Shown: positions 19,734 through 29,455 of the stretch, in pieces
How the letters are laid out: each line of letters starts with the position of its first letter
Numbering within the stretch: the stretch's first letter is position 1
Source: Pythium myriotylum
Lineage: Eukaryota; Oomycota; Peronosporomycetes; Pythiales; Pythiaceae
Assembly (NCBI GenBank): GCA_023091665.1
Contig: JALJCQ010000006.1
Coordinates: 1,116,001-1,180,000, forward strand
DNA length: 64,000 bases
Reading direction: 5' to 3'
The notes under the pieces: generated by a model
Seen by the model: only the letters and a program-made list of their open reading frames with translations
The model's database searches: none
Told to the model about the DNA's origin: nothing
Program-made: the position numbers and the translations under genes

Positions 19734-22004
19734 ATGAACGCGCCGACACTCGTGCGAGCGCAGACAGCGCCCCGTGACCGCCCCGCACCCCCGCGCCCGC
19801 TGCACAAGAGCGTCAGCACGACGGCAACCACTGCGCCGTACCCCACGAGACGCGGTAGCGTCACCAAACGCGGCGTGTTCGTCAGTGACCGACATCTCGC
19901 CGACCTCGCCGCCGACACCGAGAGCTACGTCCAGTGGCGAGAGATCCTGTCGCGCACCACGCCCGAAGGAGGCACCGACCGCGCCCAGTGGAAATGGATT
20001 GAAGACATCAACGGGTTCTCCATCTATTCCAAGCAAGAGTCGCAAAAGTTTGCCGTGCTCGCTGTTGGAGTGCTGCCCAGCAGCGTCGCCGAGGTCGCAC
20101 GCGTGCTCCATTCCACCAACGCGGAGAAGTACTTGGCCAACATGGAGGGTCTCTACGGAGATGACTTTAAGGACGGAGCCTTCGTCCATCGCGTCAACCT
20201 GCGCCGTCTGGACGCAGAAAATGACGACGAGTACGAGGAACGCCCTCGCCGTCCCTCGGATTTGATGGACCTCACCGTGAAGTCGGCCATCTTCAACAGG
20301 TCAAACGGGTGGCTCCATCACCACGAGAAGTGGTCGTTCATCGAGGCAACTTACCGTCGACAGGGCGGGAAGAGCTTCGAGAAGCTCACGACAACACTGT
20401 CACCAAAGGAACTCGTATCGTCCAAGAAAAAGTCGTCGATCTCATCGTTCCCATCCTTCTCTCGCTCCTCCAGAGACAGCAACAACATCGGAGACAGCAC
20501 GAGCAACTCTGGTCGGAATCGAACCTTTCACGACGTTACCACGGCGTTTTCGGTACAACCAGAGGAGCACGACGATGAGAGCAACCCCAACGGTGCACCA
20601 AAGGTGTCGCGTCCCTGGAAGGAGACACGCTTGTTCTTCTACGGTGAGTTCATGCCGCCAACTCGCTACGGTCACTCGTTGTCGTCTGAGCCGCGTCGCT
20701 CGTCGTCCTCATCTGGGAAGACAATCAAGCACCGGCTTGTGACCATGGCACGCAGCTGCGAGCGCATCACAACGCTCGTGCGTCGCCACCGACTCGGTGT
20801 ACAGGTACTAGCGGACCGGAAGATTCTGTCGCTTTTCACGTCGCCATCGAAGCGCTGCGTGTGCTGCAACAAATCGATCGTCCTACTATCAATCAAGCAG
20901 TGTCGTATCTGTGGCCAAGGGGTGTGCACTGAGTGCTCGCAGAAGCACGAGCGCGAGATCAAAGTACTCGGTAGCAACCGAAGCCTAATCGAAGAGATAC
21001 GGGTGTGTGACCGTTGCATGGACCGTGTGGACCGGTCCGACTACTCCGAACTCCATGACAAGAGTCTATTTGGTCCAACAGTGTTTCCAAATGGACCAGA
21101 TGAGCCAGAGGCATCAACGGTGCTAAAAGATCTTCTCAAAGATGAACTTCTCAACGCAGATACCGATGCTCGCAAGGCGTCCGTCATGAATGTAATTAAG
21201 TGCGTGCTCGATCAAGAAGACTCTTCGGTTCCTCCGTCACCGGCAACTTCCGTCACCTCCATGACCAGCTCGCGATATGGAGGTAGCGCAACCAAGTCCG
21301 GTGGGGCAATCTTGCTGTCTTCTACGAAGAGCACCATCCACGAGGCCGATTTTGTCGACGCACTTGATAAGCTCACAATTAGGCAAGTGCCATACAATGA
21401 AGCCGAACTCTCCACGGACGATGGCCGATCGTATGTGATCGACTCCAGCAATCCAGACAAACAAATGGCGTTTCCGATGCCAGAAAACGAAGACGAACGT
21501 CTACGCGCAATGAAAGAAGTGAAGATTCAAGAGCTGATCAACAACTCTGACGAACTCAACATCATTTGTGAACTCGCCGCAAAAGAAATGGATACATTTG
21601 CCAGCATGGTGACGATTGTTACCCCTGACGAGCAGCAAGTCGTGGCCTCGAACGTGAACGAACTGCAGAACGCGACGTTTCCTCGTGCTGAGGCTTTCTG
21701 CTCTCATACAATTATGGACGACCGCCCCATCTTGATCCCGCATCCCGAAGCTGATGTGCGGTTCCACCAATGTGGACCGGTAAAAGAGTTGGGGATCCGG
21801 TATTACTGTGGCTTTCCTATCAAGAACAAGGACGACACAGTCATTGGCGCGCTCTGCTGCATCAACAAATCGACGCTCGACATGACCGAGACCCAGTTCA
21901 ACGCAATGCAGAAGCTGGCTCAGACGGCATCTAAAGTCATTCAAGTTCAGGGGAAACAGCCTCGTGATCGAACGGCCTCCTCTATGAGTTCGAAGTCTAA
22001 GTAA
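19734..22004 (+). CDS. START-like, FYVE-related zinc finger and GAF protein (paralogue G)
   Basis: Single exon, 756 aa from ATG 19734; the open frame upstream has no ATG with family similarity. The N-terminus is rich in Arg, Pro and Thr. The START-like region carries WKW and NGFSIYSKQ and ends with the FFYGEF strand. It has a Ser/Arg/Asn-rich insertion not seen in the others. The basic patch is RRHRLGVQ, the only member with His in it. The finger at about 375-428 (CVCC, CRICGQGVCTEC, RVCDRC) has the longest first loop in the family, 11 residues. GAF starts near 607 (NIICELAAKEMD, FCSHTIMDDRPI, HPEADVRF, CGFPIK). It groups with F by HQCGPVKEL. It converges on the secreted-protein gene with 122 bp between stops. 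Confidence 0.9.
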   Translation: MNAPTLVRAQTAPRDRPAPPRPLHKSVSTTATTAPYPTRRGSVTKRGVFVSDRHLADLAADTESYVQWREILSRTTPEGGTDRAQWKWIEDINGFSIYSKQESQKFAVLAVGVLPSSVAEVARVLHSTNAEKYLANMEGLYGDDFKDGAFVHRVNLRRLDAENDDEYEERPRRPSDLMDLTVKSAIFNRSNGWLHHHEKWSFIEATYRRQGGKSFEKLTTTLSPKELVSSKKKSSISSFPSFSRSSRDSNNIGDSTSNSGRNRTFHDVTTAFSVQPEEHDDESNPNGAPKVSRPWKETRLFFYGEFMPPTRYGHSLSSEPRRSSSSSGKTIKHRLVTMARSCERITTLVRRHRLGVQVLADRKILSLFTSPSKRCVCCNKSIVLLSIKQCRICGQGVCTECSQKHEREIKVLGSNRSLIEEIRVCDRCMDRVDRSDYSELHDKSLFGPTVFPNGPDEPEASTVLKDLLKDELLNADTDARKASVMNVIKCVLDQEDSSVPPSPATSVTSMTSSRYGGSATKSGGAILLSSTKSTIHEADFVDALDKLTIRQVPYNEAELSTDDGRSYVIDSSNPDKQMAFPMPENEDERLRAMKEVKIQELINNSDELNIICELAAKEMDTFASMVTIVTPDEQQVVASNVNELQNATFPRAEAFCSHTIMDDRPILIPHPEADVRFHQCGPVKELGIRYYCGFPIKNKDDTVIGALCCINKSTLDMTETQFNAMQKLAQTASKVIQVQGKQPRDRTASSMSSKSK

Positions 22005-22126
22005 GAGTTAATGAACATTGTTCATACTACAGTACCGTCAGAGTTAGTGTGCCAAGTAAGAAAAGGTTTGGTTGAACGTGTTGACATCCATATAACACAC
22101 GGAGAACAACGTCTAAGGATACTGCC

Positions 22127-24379
22127 TTACGGGTTTGACTCCGGATCTGGGTCGTCAATTTCACGCTTGCGAGCTGGCGCCGCAGGGGCTGGAGCTTGCG
22201 ACGTCGCCGCATCGGTAGCTTGGTCAGGATCGACAGGATCGCCAGCACTGACGGTCGACGCAATGTACGAGGCCTTGATGACCGAACACTTCGTTTTATC
22301 AGTCGAGTACGAGACCTCGGCGCCGTCCACGACAAGACATCCCTTGGATCCGAATGAAAGCGAACCTGCGACAAGTTCATCACGTTCCTTGAGCGAGATT
22401 CCGGTGTCGAATGAAGTCGAAAACGCGAAAGTAGGGCATGAGTCACCCGTTCCAGCAATGCAGGTAGTCGTGCCAGCGTCAACGGAAACACGCGCCGAAT
22501 CAGCGCAGGAGGTGATCGATGGGGCCCCGTCCTCGCTCAGGCTCACGCACTTTCCATCCTTGGTCACCAAGAAAACCTGAGCAAGCTTGGACGAAAGCGT
22601 GAGGGACTGTAGCGATTTGCCGGTCTCAGTAAAGCATAAGCCCGACGAGGCAGTGGCGAGCGCCTTGAGATAGGTGAAGTTCGGTTTTGCGCTCTTGGCT
22701 CCGCCATCCTTGTTCTCGAAAGCCCAGTGGGCGAAGGCTCGAGAAATCTCGATACTGCCACTTGTGGAGACACTAAAGAATGTTTTGTCGGAAGACTTCT
22801 CGATAGCAGGCCACGCAGCCGAGCAATACGATTCTTCCTTGCAGCCCGTCAACTTGACAGAGGTCTGCAAGCTATACGGGCGGTAGAAGTATGCACATGG
22901 AAAGTCTGCCTCGAAATTGAGCTCGCCAACACCAGTGCCTGTCGACGAGTAGTACTTATCGACGTCGTCATCCGACAAGAGATCCTTGGACTTCACAGAC
23001 GCCGCTGTGGCCTCCGTCTTGACAGTATCCACCGAGGTAAAGTACTTTGGCTCGGCCTTGAAGTCAAGCGTAAATCCCCACTCAAGCAGCTTCGCAATGA
23101 GATCGTTTGCCTGCTTCGCGCAGCCAGTCGAACGCGAGTTGTCGTTCTGAGGAATCAAGTTCCAGAAACCATTCGGGCTGGTGAAGAGGCAGCTCGCAAT
23201 CTCCCCTGCTCCGAACGGAAGAGGAGTTGTCTGTGCGTTGACTGCAGACAACGCGTGGATTGAGTAGCTAAAACGAGTTTGGAGACCCGGCTTGCAGTAG
23301 TCCTTGCGCTCAGTCATTTTTCCGGTGACAGTATCCTTGGTGAAGAGCAGGTTCTTCGGAGCAAGCGTGCTTGAGACGGACGTCACGCGGCCGTGAGAAT
23401 CAAATTTGTACGACCACTCGGTCTTGGTGCCAGCGTCTGCGAGTTGCTGAGTCGTCGCATCTACAGTCATGTCAGCGGTCGATACGACAAATGGCACACC
23501 AGGCGTTTCTCCTGAGCCAATGTACTCGAGGAAGCTCTCGACAGTGAAGTCGCCACCAATCTGCTGAGGAGCCATGGGACCCGCGTTCTTAAGCTTGCCG
23601 TTTTCAAGCTCTTCGGCCATAGCGTTCTCCGATCCCTTGTTGAAAAAGTTGTTCTGGAACGAACGTAGCAGGGTCAGGGGGCTCGTCGCGCACTGGGATG
23701 TGGCCGCCTTGGTAGCCTTGGTCTCGATGTAGTACGTCGACTCACCGGACGCGCAGAACGAGTCCTTGTCGTTGTACACGACCGTGCTCGTGCATGTAGC
23801 CTTTGCGTTGAGCAGCGCAGCTGGGGCAGCCTTGATGTAACCAGCGATACGCTGCGCATCTGCAGCCGGAGGTGAGAAAGAGACACCGGCGACAGGGCGC
23901 AGACTCTGGTAAAGGTAGCAGTCCTGGGTCGCCGGCGCGAGCGTGAACCACTGGCAGGCGTTGTTGGCGAAGCAGCTCTTGGCGCACGCGAGCACGCAGG
24001 CGTCCGTGCCGAGCGTGCCGCACGAGGCCGCGAGGCTCGTCTTGGCGGCGCCGGCCACGGGCACGCCGTCCGCGAACTGGGCCCACTTGGACGAGAGGTC
24101 GCCGACGAGGTCGTAGAAGCTCGCGCCGCTGGGGCGCGTGTAGGCGGGCGCGGGCGCGGCCTGCGAGCCGTTGGAGACGGCGACCTCGCGCACGGAGCCG
24201 GGCGCCGAGCCGTCGCCGGCGATCGTGTCGAACGAGAGGCCGGCGGCCACGTCGCCGCGCAGGTCGGCGAAAGAGAGGTCGGAGGTCTCGGCGTTGGCGC
24301 GCAGGCCGCGCGGCGTGGCGTGGGCCGACGCGACGGCGAGCGCGAGCGCGAGCGCGGCACGCAGCAGAGCGACGCGCAT
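22127..24379 (-). CDS. Large secreted protein with N-terminal PAN/Apple-like region, unknown function
   Basis: Single exon, 750 aa from ATG 24379. Residues 1 to about 22 form a clear signal peptide: basic MRVALLR, then an Ala/Leu core ending near AHA. Residues about 115-165 are Cys-rich, with CVLACAKSCFANNACQWFTL then CYLYQ, resembling a PAN/Apple module; this is a tentative match. The middle 450 residues hold scattered cysteines, consistent with a disulphide-bonded extracellular fold I do not recognise. The C-terminus is Ala/Pro-rich and ends in an acidic stretch, with no GPI-type hydrophobic tail or membrane helix. The first 120 codons are extremely GC-rich compared with the rest, which produces long antisense shadow frames. 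Secretion is well supported; function is not. Confidence 0.8.
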   Translation of the reverse strand: MRVALLRAALALALAVASAHATPRGLRANAETSDLSFADLRGDVAAGLSFDTIAGDGSAPGSVREVAVSNGSQAAPAPAYTRPSGASFYDLVGDLSSKWAQFADGVPVAGAAKTSLAASCGTLGTDACVLACAKSCFANNACQWFTLAPATQDCYLYQSLRPVAGVSFSPPAADAQRIAGYIKAAPAALLNAKATCTSTVVYNDKDSFCASGESTYYIETKATKAATSQCATSPLTLLRSFQNNFFNKGSENAMAEELENGKLKNAGPMAPQQIGGDFTVESFLEYIGSGETPGVPFVVSTADMTVDATTQQLADAGTKTEWSYKFDSHGRVTSVSSTLAPKNLLFTKDTVTGKMTERKDYCKPGLQTRFSYSIHALSAVNAQTTPLPFGAGEIASCLFTSPNGFWNLIPQNDNSRSTGCAKQANDLIAKLLEWGFTLDFKAEPKYFTSVDTVKTEATAASVKSKDLLSDDDVDKYYSSTGTGVGELNFEADFPCAYFYRPYSLQTSVKLTGCKEESYCSAAWPAIEKSSDKTFFSVSTSGSIEISRAFAHWAFENKDGGAKSAKPNFTYLKALATASSGLCFTETGKSLQSLTLSSKLAQVFLVTKDGKCVSLSEDGAPSITSCADSARVSVDAGTTTCIAGTGDSCPTFAFSTSFDTGISLKERDELVAGSLSFGSKGCLVVDGAEVSYSTDKTKCSVIKASYIASTVSAGDPVDPDQATDAATSQAPAPAAPARKREIDDPDPESNP

Positions 24380-25414
24380 GGTCGTCGGGGGCAGGCGGAG
24401 GCTTGGCGTCTGGAGCTGCTCAGGGGGCGTGGCGCCGAGCCGAGGGCGACCGGGTAGTCAAGAGGCGGGCTTGCTGGAATGCCAGATGGTGAGGCCAAGA
24501 GCCAGCGCACTTCGTGAAGGAGTGGCTGCGACGTGACGATGGCCACGCAAACGGGATCGAGATATGTATTCTTAGAGGTAACGAAAACAGAAAATGTAAA
24601 GGTTGGGGAGCGCTGAAGACGGTTTGGTATTCAATGTAGGAGGTATCACGTCTCAGGCTGCTGGAATCGCAGAACAGACGCGAGCTGAGAAAATCACCCA
24701 TGACTTTTTGTGTGTACAGAGATGTCATAAGGCATAAATGGCTACACCACCACCGACTCGACCTGGTGAAGGTGATGGTCGTGATGGGCAACGCTGAGTC
24801 CTCTTGTCAAACTGAACGGGGTGGCCACTCCCACGAAGAGCTTCTTTGCTGCGTTCCGACTGAGTGGAGAAGTGCGCACCACCGATTGATTTCTCTTCAG
24901 AAGAAAGAAGCATCACGGGAACGCTGGATCCGTCGCCACGGAAATCCCGTTCAATAGCGTATGAGTGGGTGCGCATACAGCAACCTTTTGCTCAAACGAA
25001 GCGCATAGCTATACGAGCTCTGCAAGTCTTCGTCATGCATCTTGAATGCACAGGTCGAGTGTCAATACCAGCGCTGCTCTATTGCGCTTGACAATGAAAA
25101 AGATGTCGGGGTAGAACGGCTTTTGCGACGGTAAGGCCAAAGTGCCTGCTGACGTACAAGTGTTTCCGCTAATGTTATACGTTGGTGTACACAATACATA
25201 ATGCAACGTATTCCTGTCGAGATGTCATAGCCTCTGAGCTTATCGGAGCCGTCAACGTCCCGGTTTTGCTCTTTCTTAGGGGTTTGCTGGACGGAAGTGT
25301 CTGGACAGTTTGGTGAGTCTGACAACAAATTGAGATCTAAACAAAAATGGATCGTCGGCAAGTTCCAGTGAATCCCGTACGATGTGGCGCTCTCGACTCC
25401 CTCGAATCGGGATC

Positions 25415-25420
25415 TACACA

Positions 25421-25478
<58 letters not shown>

Positions 25479-25500
25479 TACGCACACGCACGCACGCACC
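25415..25500. repeat. (CA)n microsatellite
   Basis: Mostly uninterrupted CA dinucleotides, with a few CATA and CGCA variants at the ends. It opens long low-complexity frames on both strands that should not be read as genes. Confidence 0.97.
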
Positions 25501-25659
25501 TTCGAAACCCAGAATCCGGCGCTCCGCGCCTCAGTGCGCGCATTTTGGTACTGAAAATACAAAAAGACCGGGTTGTCAGTCACTCTATCTACTCAAATTT
25601 CGACCTTTCCCCGCAACCCGATTCACGGTCTTCTGCAAGTCCCAAGTCCCATGTCTCCG

Positions 25660-25687
25660 CCCCCCCCCCCCCCCCCCCCCCCCCCCC
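25660..25687. repeat. Poly-C homopolymer, 28 C
   Basis: Twenty-eight consecutive C. The true length is uncertain, because runs like this are often mis-sized by sequencing. Confidence 0.95.
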
Positions 25688-26845
25688 ATCCGTCGCGAGC
25701 GCCGGCACTATCGAGTCCAACTGCACTCATGATGCAAAATTTGCATCCTACGCAAAGGGCTTGAGCGCTATGGCAGGTCAGTTGCGAGCATGCCTTGTAC
25801 GTCGGTGCGACCGACTTGAGGGTCAGGATGGGAGGCGTTTGTGCTGGTTCACGATTCCACCGCGAGGCTGACCAGCGTGTTCGCCGCTGCATTTGTCGCA
25901 CGTAGATGATGGGGTCACCAATGCACCAATGGAAGCTTTGGTGGTAAGCGAGTTTGTGTGAAGAGACGGCGGAGAGCGCAGTCGTGGGACGAGTGATGTT
26001 TACGAAGATATTTGAAGGATAAGGGCATTGACACCAATGACTTTGGGCAATAGTGTGATGGGCAAGTGCACTAAGGCGGAGAAGAAGCTCTCTTGAGCGC
26101 AGAGCCAGCCAAATGCAGTATGCAGCTAAACCTAGTAAGCATTAGGCTTATGGAATCGACAATTGCGGTCGCTTTGACATATAGCAGAGCATCATCGAAG
26201 AAGACAACACGGATATGCCTGCTTGCTTGGAAACGGTGGGCACAAGGTGGATGAGCTGAAGAATAAGGTTCCCGTCCGATGCATTCAGGCGCGCGGGACG
26301 GCCCTGTACCACATCCTAGTGCACAGTACTGTTGCTAACATTGGCAGAGCGGCGACCTTCTACAACTTATTTGATATCAGAAAGACCTCAACAAATCGGG
26401 ACCTGCTGAGCGACATGAAGACGTATCCTTGTGGAGTGTCTCCATCCTTGAGGACAGCTCCAACGTCCACAATAGGACAAACACCCGGCATGAGTCGCGC
26501 CGCGCCTATGCAATCAACAATCAGACTTGTGGCGATCTTGGTTGCGTGGCTTTGCACGATATGTTGACTTTCGTGGTTCAGAGCAACCAAGAAAATGAGT
26601 TGTCCACGTCTTCTTCAAAGACTTCTTCTGTGCAACTCCATGGCCATAGCACCGGTCACTCACGCGACAGACGCTCAATCCGCGAGCCATGTCCACCACC
26701 CCACCGGCAGGGACTACCACACAAACCTGCCACAGCTCCTTGCGTCCGACTTACACCCCTGGCTTGCCAGCCAGGTTGACCCATGGTAATTCCGGATAGC
26801 ACCGAGCTTTAGCTACTAGGGTACATTTATTGCGCTCAATAGACT

Positions 26846-26870
26846 TCATCATCATCATCATCATCATCAC
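26846..26870. repeat. (ATC)n microsatellite
   Basis: Eight consecutive ATC/TCA trinucleotide units. Confidence 0.95.
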
Positions 26871-27572
26871 TTCTTCTGTGCTGTCGTGCAGCTTTATTCA
26901 TCGGACGTGGCATGCTTCACCCTTCGTATGCTGGATGGTGGGAGTGTAGTGTTCTGAATCGTGCGGTGGTATGGATCGTGTGTGCAATAAGTAGGCCGAA
27001 AGTGGCCCCGAGATGTTTTGTAGTAACGTTAGTAGAAGATGAAGTCTATTGAGTTTCGATTTACGTACTCTAATAGCTATCAACTCGTAGTGCTATCCGA
27101 GGTATTTTGCTTTGGAGACTTTTCTAGAGCGCTGCCCCGTTTGGTGCATTGAAGCAAAGCACAAGCACTCTGAGACAAGAGTGAGAGATTGGGTACTTTG
27201 GGTGGCATTAGATCCAGATGCAACATCAAATGGCTCAACGGTCTCCCTTTTATGTCGCAATACTTTTAAAACGTGTGCAGCGATCAAGAGAGGTTGCACA
27301 TTATGAAGACACGTTGGACACTACGATATTGAAACGTTTATGATTTATTGAGATCTTGTCCTCGATACATCGTTATCTCTGACAAAATTCAATATATAGC
27401 AAACAAGCAGTAATCGGTTTAAACAGTCCATGAGATTCGCGATTTGGGTTCATCGCGCACTCGCAAAATTTTAGCGCCATGTAAACAGGGTGGTGTTAGA
27501 TTCACTGGGTGGCTCTAGACAAGATCCACAGCAGAGTTTACTCCCTCCCTGGTCTTCCTCGCAGATGTGATT

Positions 27573-27588
27573 CCCATTCTCCATTTTA
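27573..27588 (+). promoter_or_regulatory. Inr+FPR core promoter of the elicitin-like gene
   Basis: CCCATTCTCCATTTTA matches the oomycete Inr followed directly by the FPR. It lies 25 bp upstream of the ATG at 27614 and selects that ATG over the upstream open frame. Confidence 0.7.
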
Positions 27589-27613
27589 CCTACTCGGACA
27601 ACTCCAGCACACC

Positions 27614-28429
27614 ATGCGCATCGTCGTCGTCGGCTCTGCTCTCTTGTCGCTGTTGGCGGCCTCACCATCAATCGCGATCGAGGATTGCACTGCAGCTGAT
27701 CTGGCCAAGCAAGAAGAACTCCAGAAGGCACAGCCGGCCAAGTGCGTCGTGCAGCTAGGGTATTTCGGGTCTTGTGATGACGACTGTTACGAGGCCTACA
27801 AGAAGTCAGTACCTGAGACTCCAAACTGCGCGACACCTGGTGCACCGCGAACCCCCGCGGTCTCGGCCAATCTCACAGTCACCCTATGTGAACAAGGTCT
27901 CGCCGATGCCGCGAACCGATACATGCCGCTTGCGACAACTGGTCTTTCACAGTGCACGGCCACTCAGTCCAACGCCTGGAATGCAACCTTCGGTGAGACC
28001 ACGACTTGCGAGTCGAAGAACCCAACCTGCACGGACTCGTGCCTTAAAATTCTCGAAGAGAGCGTTCTCAAGGCTCCGGCGTGTAGCGACGAGAGCGGTT
28101 ACTGGTTCGGCGAGGCGAAGAAAGCCCCGCTTGTGCAGTGTCTCAAGTCCCGTGGTGAGAGCTTCAAAGTGAACGACGTCGTTTACAGCACCGTGAACAG
28201 CAAGGGTGAGGTGGTCGTTAGAGGAAGCGCAACAACCCCTGGCACAAACACTACGCAAGGCTCCAACTCGACGAATCCGTCTACCGACGGAGATGTCACC
28301 ACTCCTAGCCCAAACACTGGAACCCAAGTTCCGGCCGCCACAACGAAGGCGCCGTCGAGTGGATCGATGCCAACGACTCTGTCCCTCGGCTTTGTTGTCG
28401 CCACTGCTAGTGTCCTCGCAATGGCATGA
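27614..28429 (+). CDS. Elicitin-like, Cys-rich secreted protein with GPI-type tail
   Basis: 271 aa, single exon. Residues 1-21 are a signal peptide (MRIVVVGSALLSLLAASPSIA). The mature part carries two similar cysteine blocks, each C-x3-C-x13-C (SCDDDCYEAYKK...C and TCTDSCLKILEE...C). This resembles the central C-x4-C-x14-C of elicitins, so it may be a two-module or diverged elicitin-like protein. The canonical elicitin spacing is not reproduced exactly. Several N-glycosylation sequons (NLT, NAT, NTT, NST) are present. From about residue 205 a Thr/Ser/Pro-rich stalk follows, and a hydrophobic C-terminus (LSLGFVVATASVLAMA) fits a GPI attachment signal. Elicitin-like proteins of this architecture are surface or wall proteins that bind sterols or lipids; binding here is unproven. 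An inverted repeat (GAAGAAGAG / CTCTTCTTC) lies in its 3' flank. Confidence 0.75.
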   Translation: MRIVVVGSALLSLLAASPSIAIEDCTAADLAKQEELQKAQPAKCVVQLGYFGSCDDDCYEAYKKSVPETPNCATPGAPRTPAVSANLTVTLCEQGLADAANRYMPLATTGLSQCTATQSNAWNATFGETTTCESKNPTCTDSCLKILEESVLKAPACSDESGYWFGEAKKAPLVQCLKSRGESFKVNDVVYSTVNSKGEVVVRGSATTPGTNTTQGSNSTNPSTDGDVTTPSPNTGTQVPAATTKAPSSGSMPTTLSLGFVVATASVLAMA

Positions 28430-28830
28430 GGTCCGAGTGAGTCGTGCTTGATTACGTAGCTGATGATAAAAGTCCTCTTTTACGAGGAATGAAGAAGAGC
28501 GTCAACTTCAAGTGAACCTCTTCTTCACTCCAAAACATTGAAAACAAGTAGTACTGGGTCGAATCTGTTCGTCAGCCAACTATGTTCTTGTAATTGATGC
28601 CTAAGCATGCTTACAGTACTTATTCCTAAGCTCGCTTTCGGTACTTACTCTCGGCCACGCGAATTTCGTCAGCCGCGAAGCCTTTAGGAGCTTCCACTGC
28701 ATCAATTAGTTCTTGTGTTTGACTCGAGGACCATGAGACTTCGATGGTGTTGAAGTCAGCGGCGAGCATGAGATCTCCAACCGTGGCAGGAGCCGTGCTG
28801 GTGGCGCTGTCGACTTTGGGTGTGGGAGCG
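28430..28830. other. Intergenic region downstream of the elicitin-like gene
   Basis: Holds a possible stem-loop at 28491-28525 and no supported gene. A minus-strand 103-codon frame (28626-28937) with ATG exists but has no recognisable similarity. Confidence 0.4.
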
Positions 28831-28839
28831 TCACATCTT

Positions 28840-29390
28840 GCACACTGCCTACAAGCTTGTTGATCATTGCAATCAACCGCCACGAGGAGAACAGACTCGG
28901 ATGCAGTTGGCTGCTCCTGCCTCTCGAATGTACACATCCAATTCCCTTCTTCCCGAACGCAACCTGCGATATAATCGGATAAGCTCGGCGATGTTTGACG
29001 GGGAACAATAATAGCTACGCTTCACGAGGAAGGTGCGTGTACTGCTCAGTGTCTCAACAAGATTGAAGAAGGCGTCCACCACATTGCTAATGGCGACTTT
29101 ATGTATGGCGAGGCCATGAACTTCCATCTCATGCGCTGTCTCCTCGCAAGAGATGAACCCGTACACACCAACGCCATCCTCGAGAGAGTTGTCTCAGCTG
29201 ATACTGACATCAGAAGCGACAAATGAGGCACCTGTCCCGCTGCCTCTGCCGAGTACTGCTCCTTCATCACCCGTCACTGTACCCTCCAAGTCTCCTCTGT
29301 TCACAAGAAGTAGCGCGACAAGCGTTACTCCGTCGATCCTCGTTGTGTTGGCTGCGGTGTTTACGGTTTCTTTCTTCGGCTGTTTAGAGA
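28840..29390 (+). pseudogene. Decayed elicitin-like paralogue
   Basis: No intact frame, but pieces match the 27614 gene in the right order. ACTAQCLNKIEEGV followed by FMYGEA, then LMRCLLAR, corresponds to the CTDSCLKILEESV, YWFGEA and VQCLKSR region. A stop (TGA at about 29224) interrupts it. In another frame a Ser/Pro/Thr-rich stretch and hydrophobic tail (SILVVLAAVFTVSFF, about 29332-29376) resemble the GPI-type end. Stops and frameshifts upstream of 29030 break the N-terminal half, and no signal peptide is visible. An alternative is a live gene with introns I could not resolve. Confidence 0.45.
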
Positions 29391-29455
29391 AGCTACCAAT
29401 GCAGATTCACGTGAGAGTTCTATTTTCTTCTGCAATCACCGTATCTTTAGTTTTG

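Larger units (their letters stand above)
24380..27572. other. Gene-poor, microsatellite-bearing intergenic region
   Basis: About 3.2 kb with no frame showing recognisable similarity. It contains a (CA)n tract, a pure poly-C run and an (ATC)n tract, all listed separately. The open frames in it arise from those repeats or are short and unconvincing. The segment just after 24380 should contain the promoter of the secreted-protein gene; a CATTCCAGCAAG stretch on the minus strand near 24472-24483 is a weak Inr candidate. Confidence 0.55.

Noticed and set aside
23674..24546. 290-codon frame overlapping the secreted protein in another frame
   Set aside because: Arg/Ser/Pro/Ala-rich shadow caused by the extreme GC of that gene's 5' end.
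25062..25583. Cys/Val-rich frame on the minus strand
   Set aside because: Mainly a translated (GT)n microsatellite.
28626..28937. 103-codon minus-strand frame with ATG
   Set aside because: No domain, no promoter signal and overlap with the decayed elicitin-like region. Could not be supported, though not excluded.
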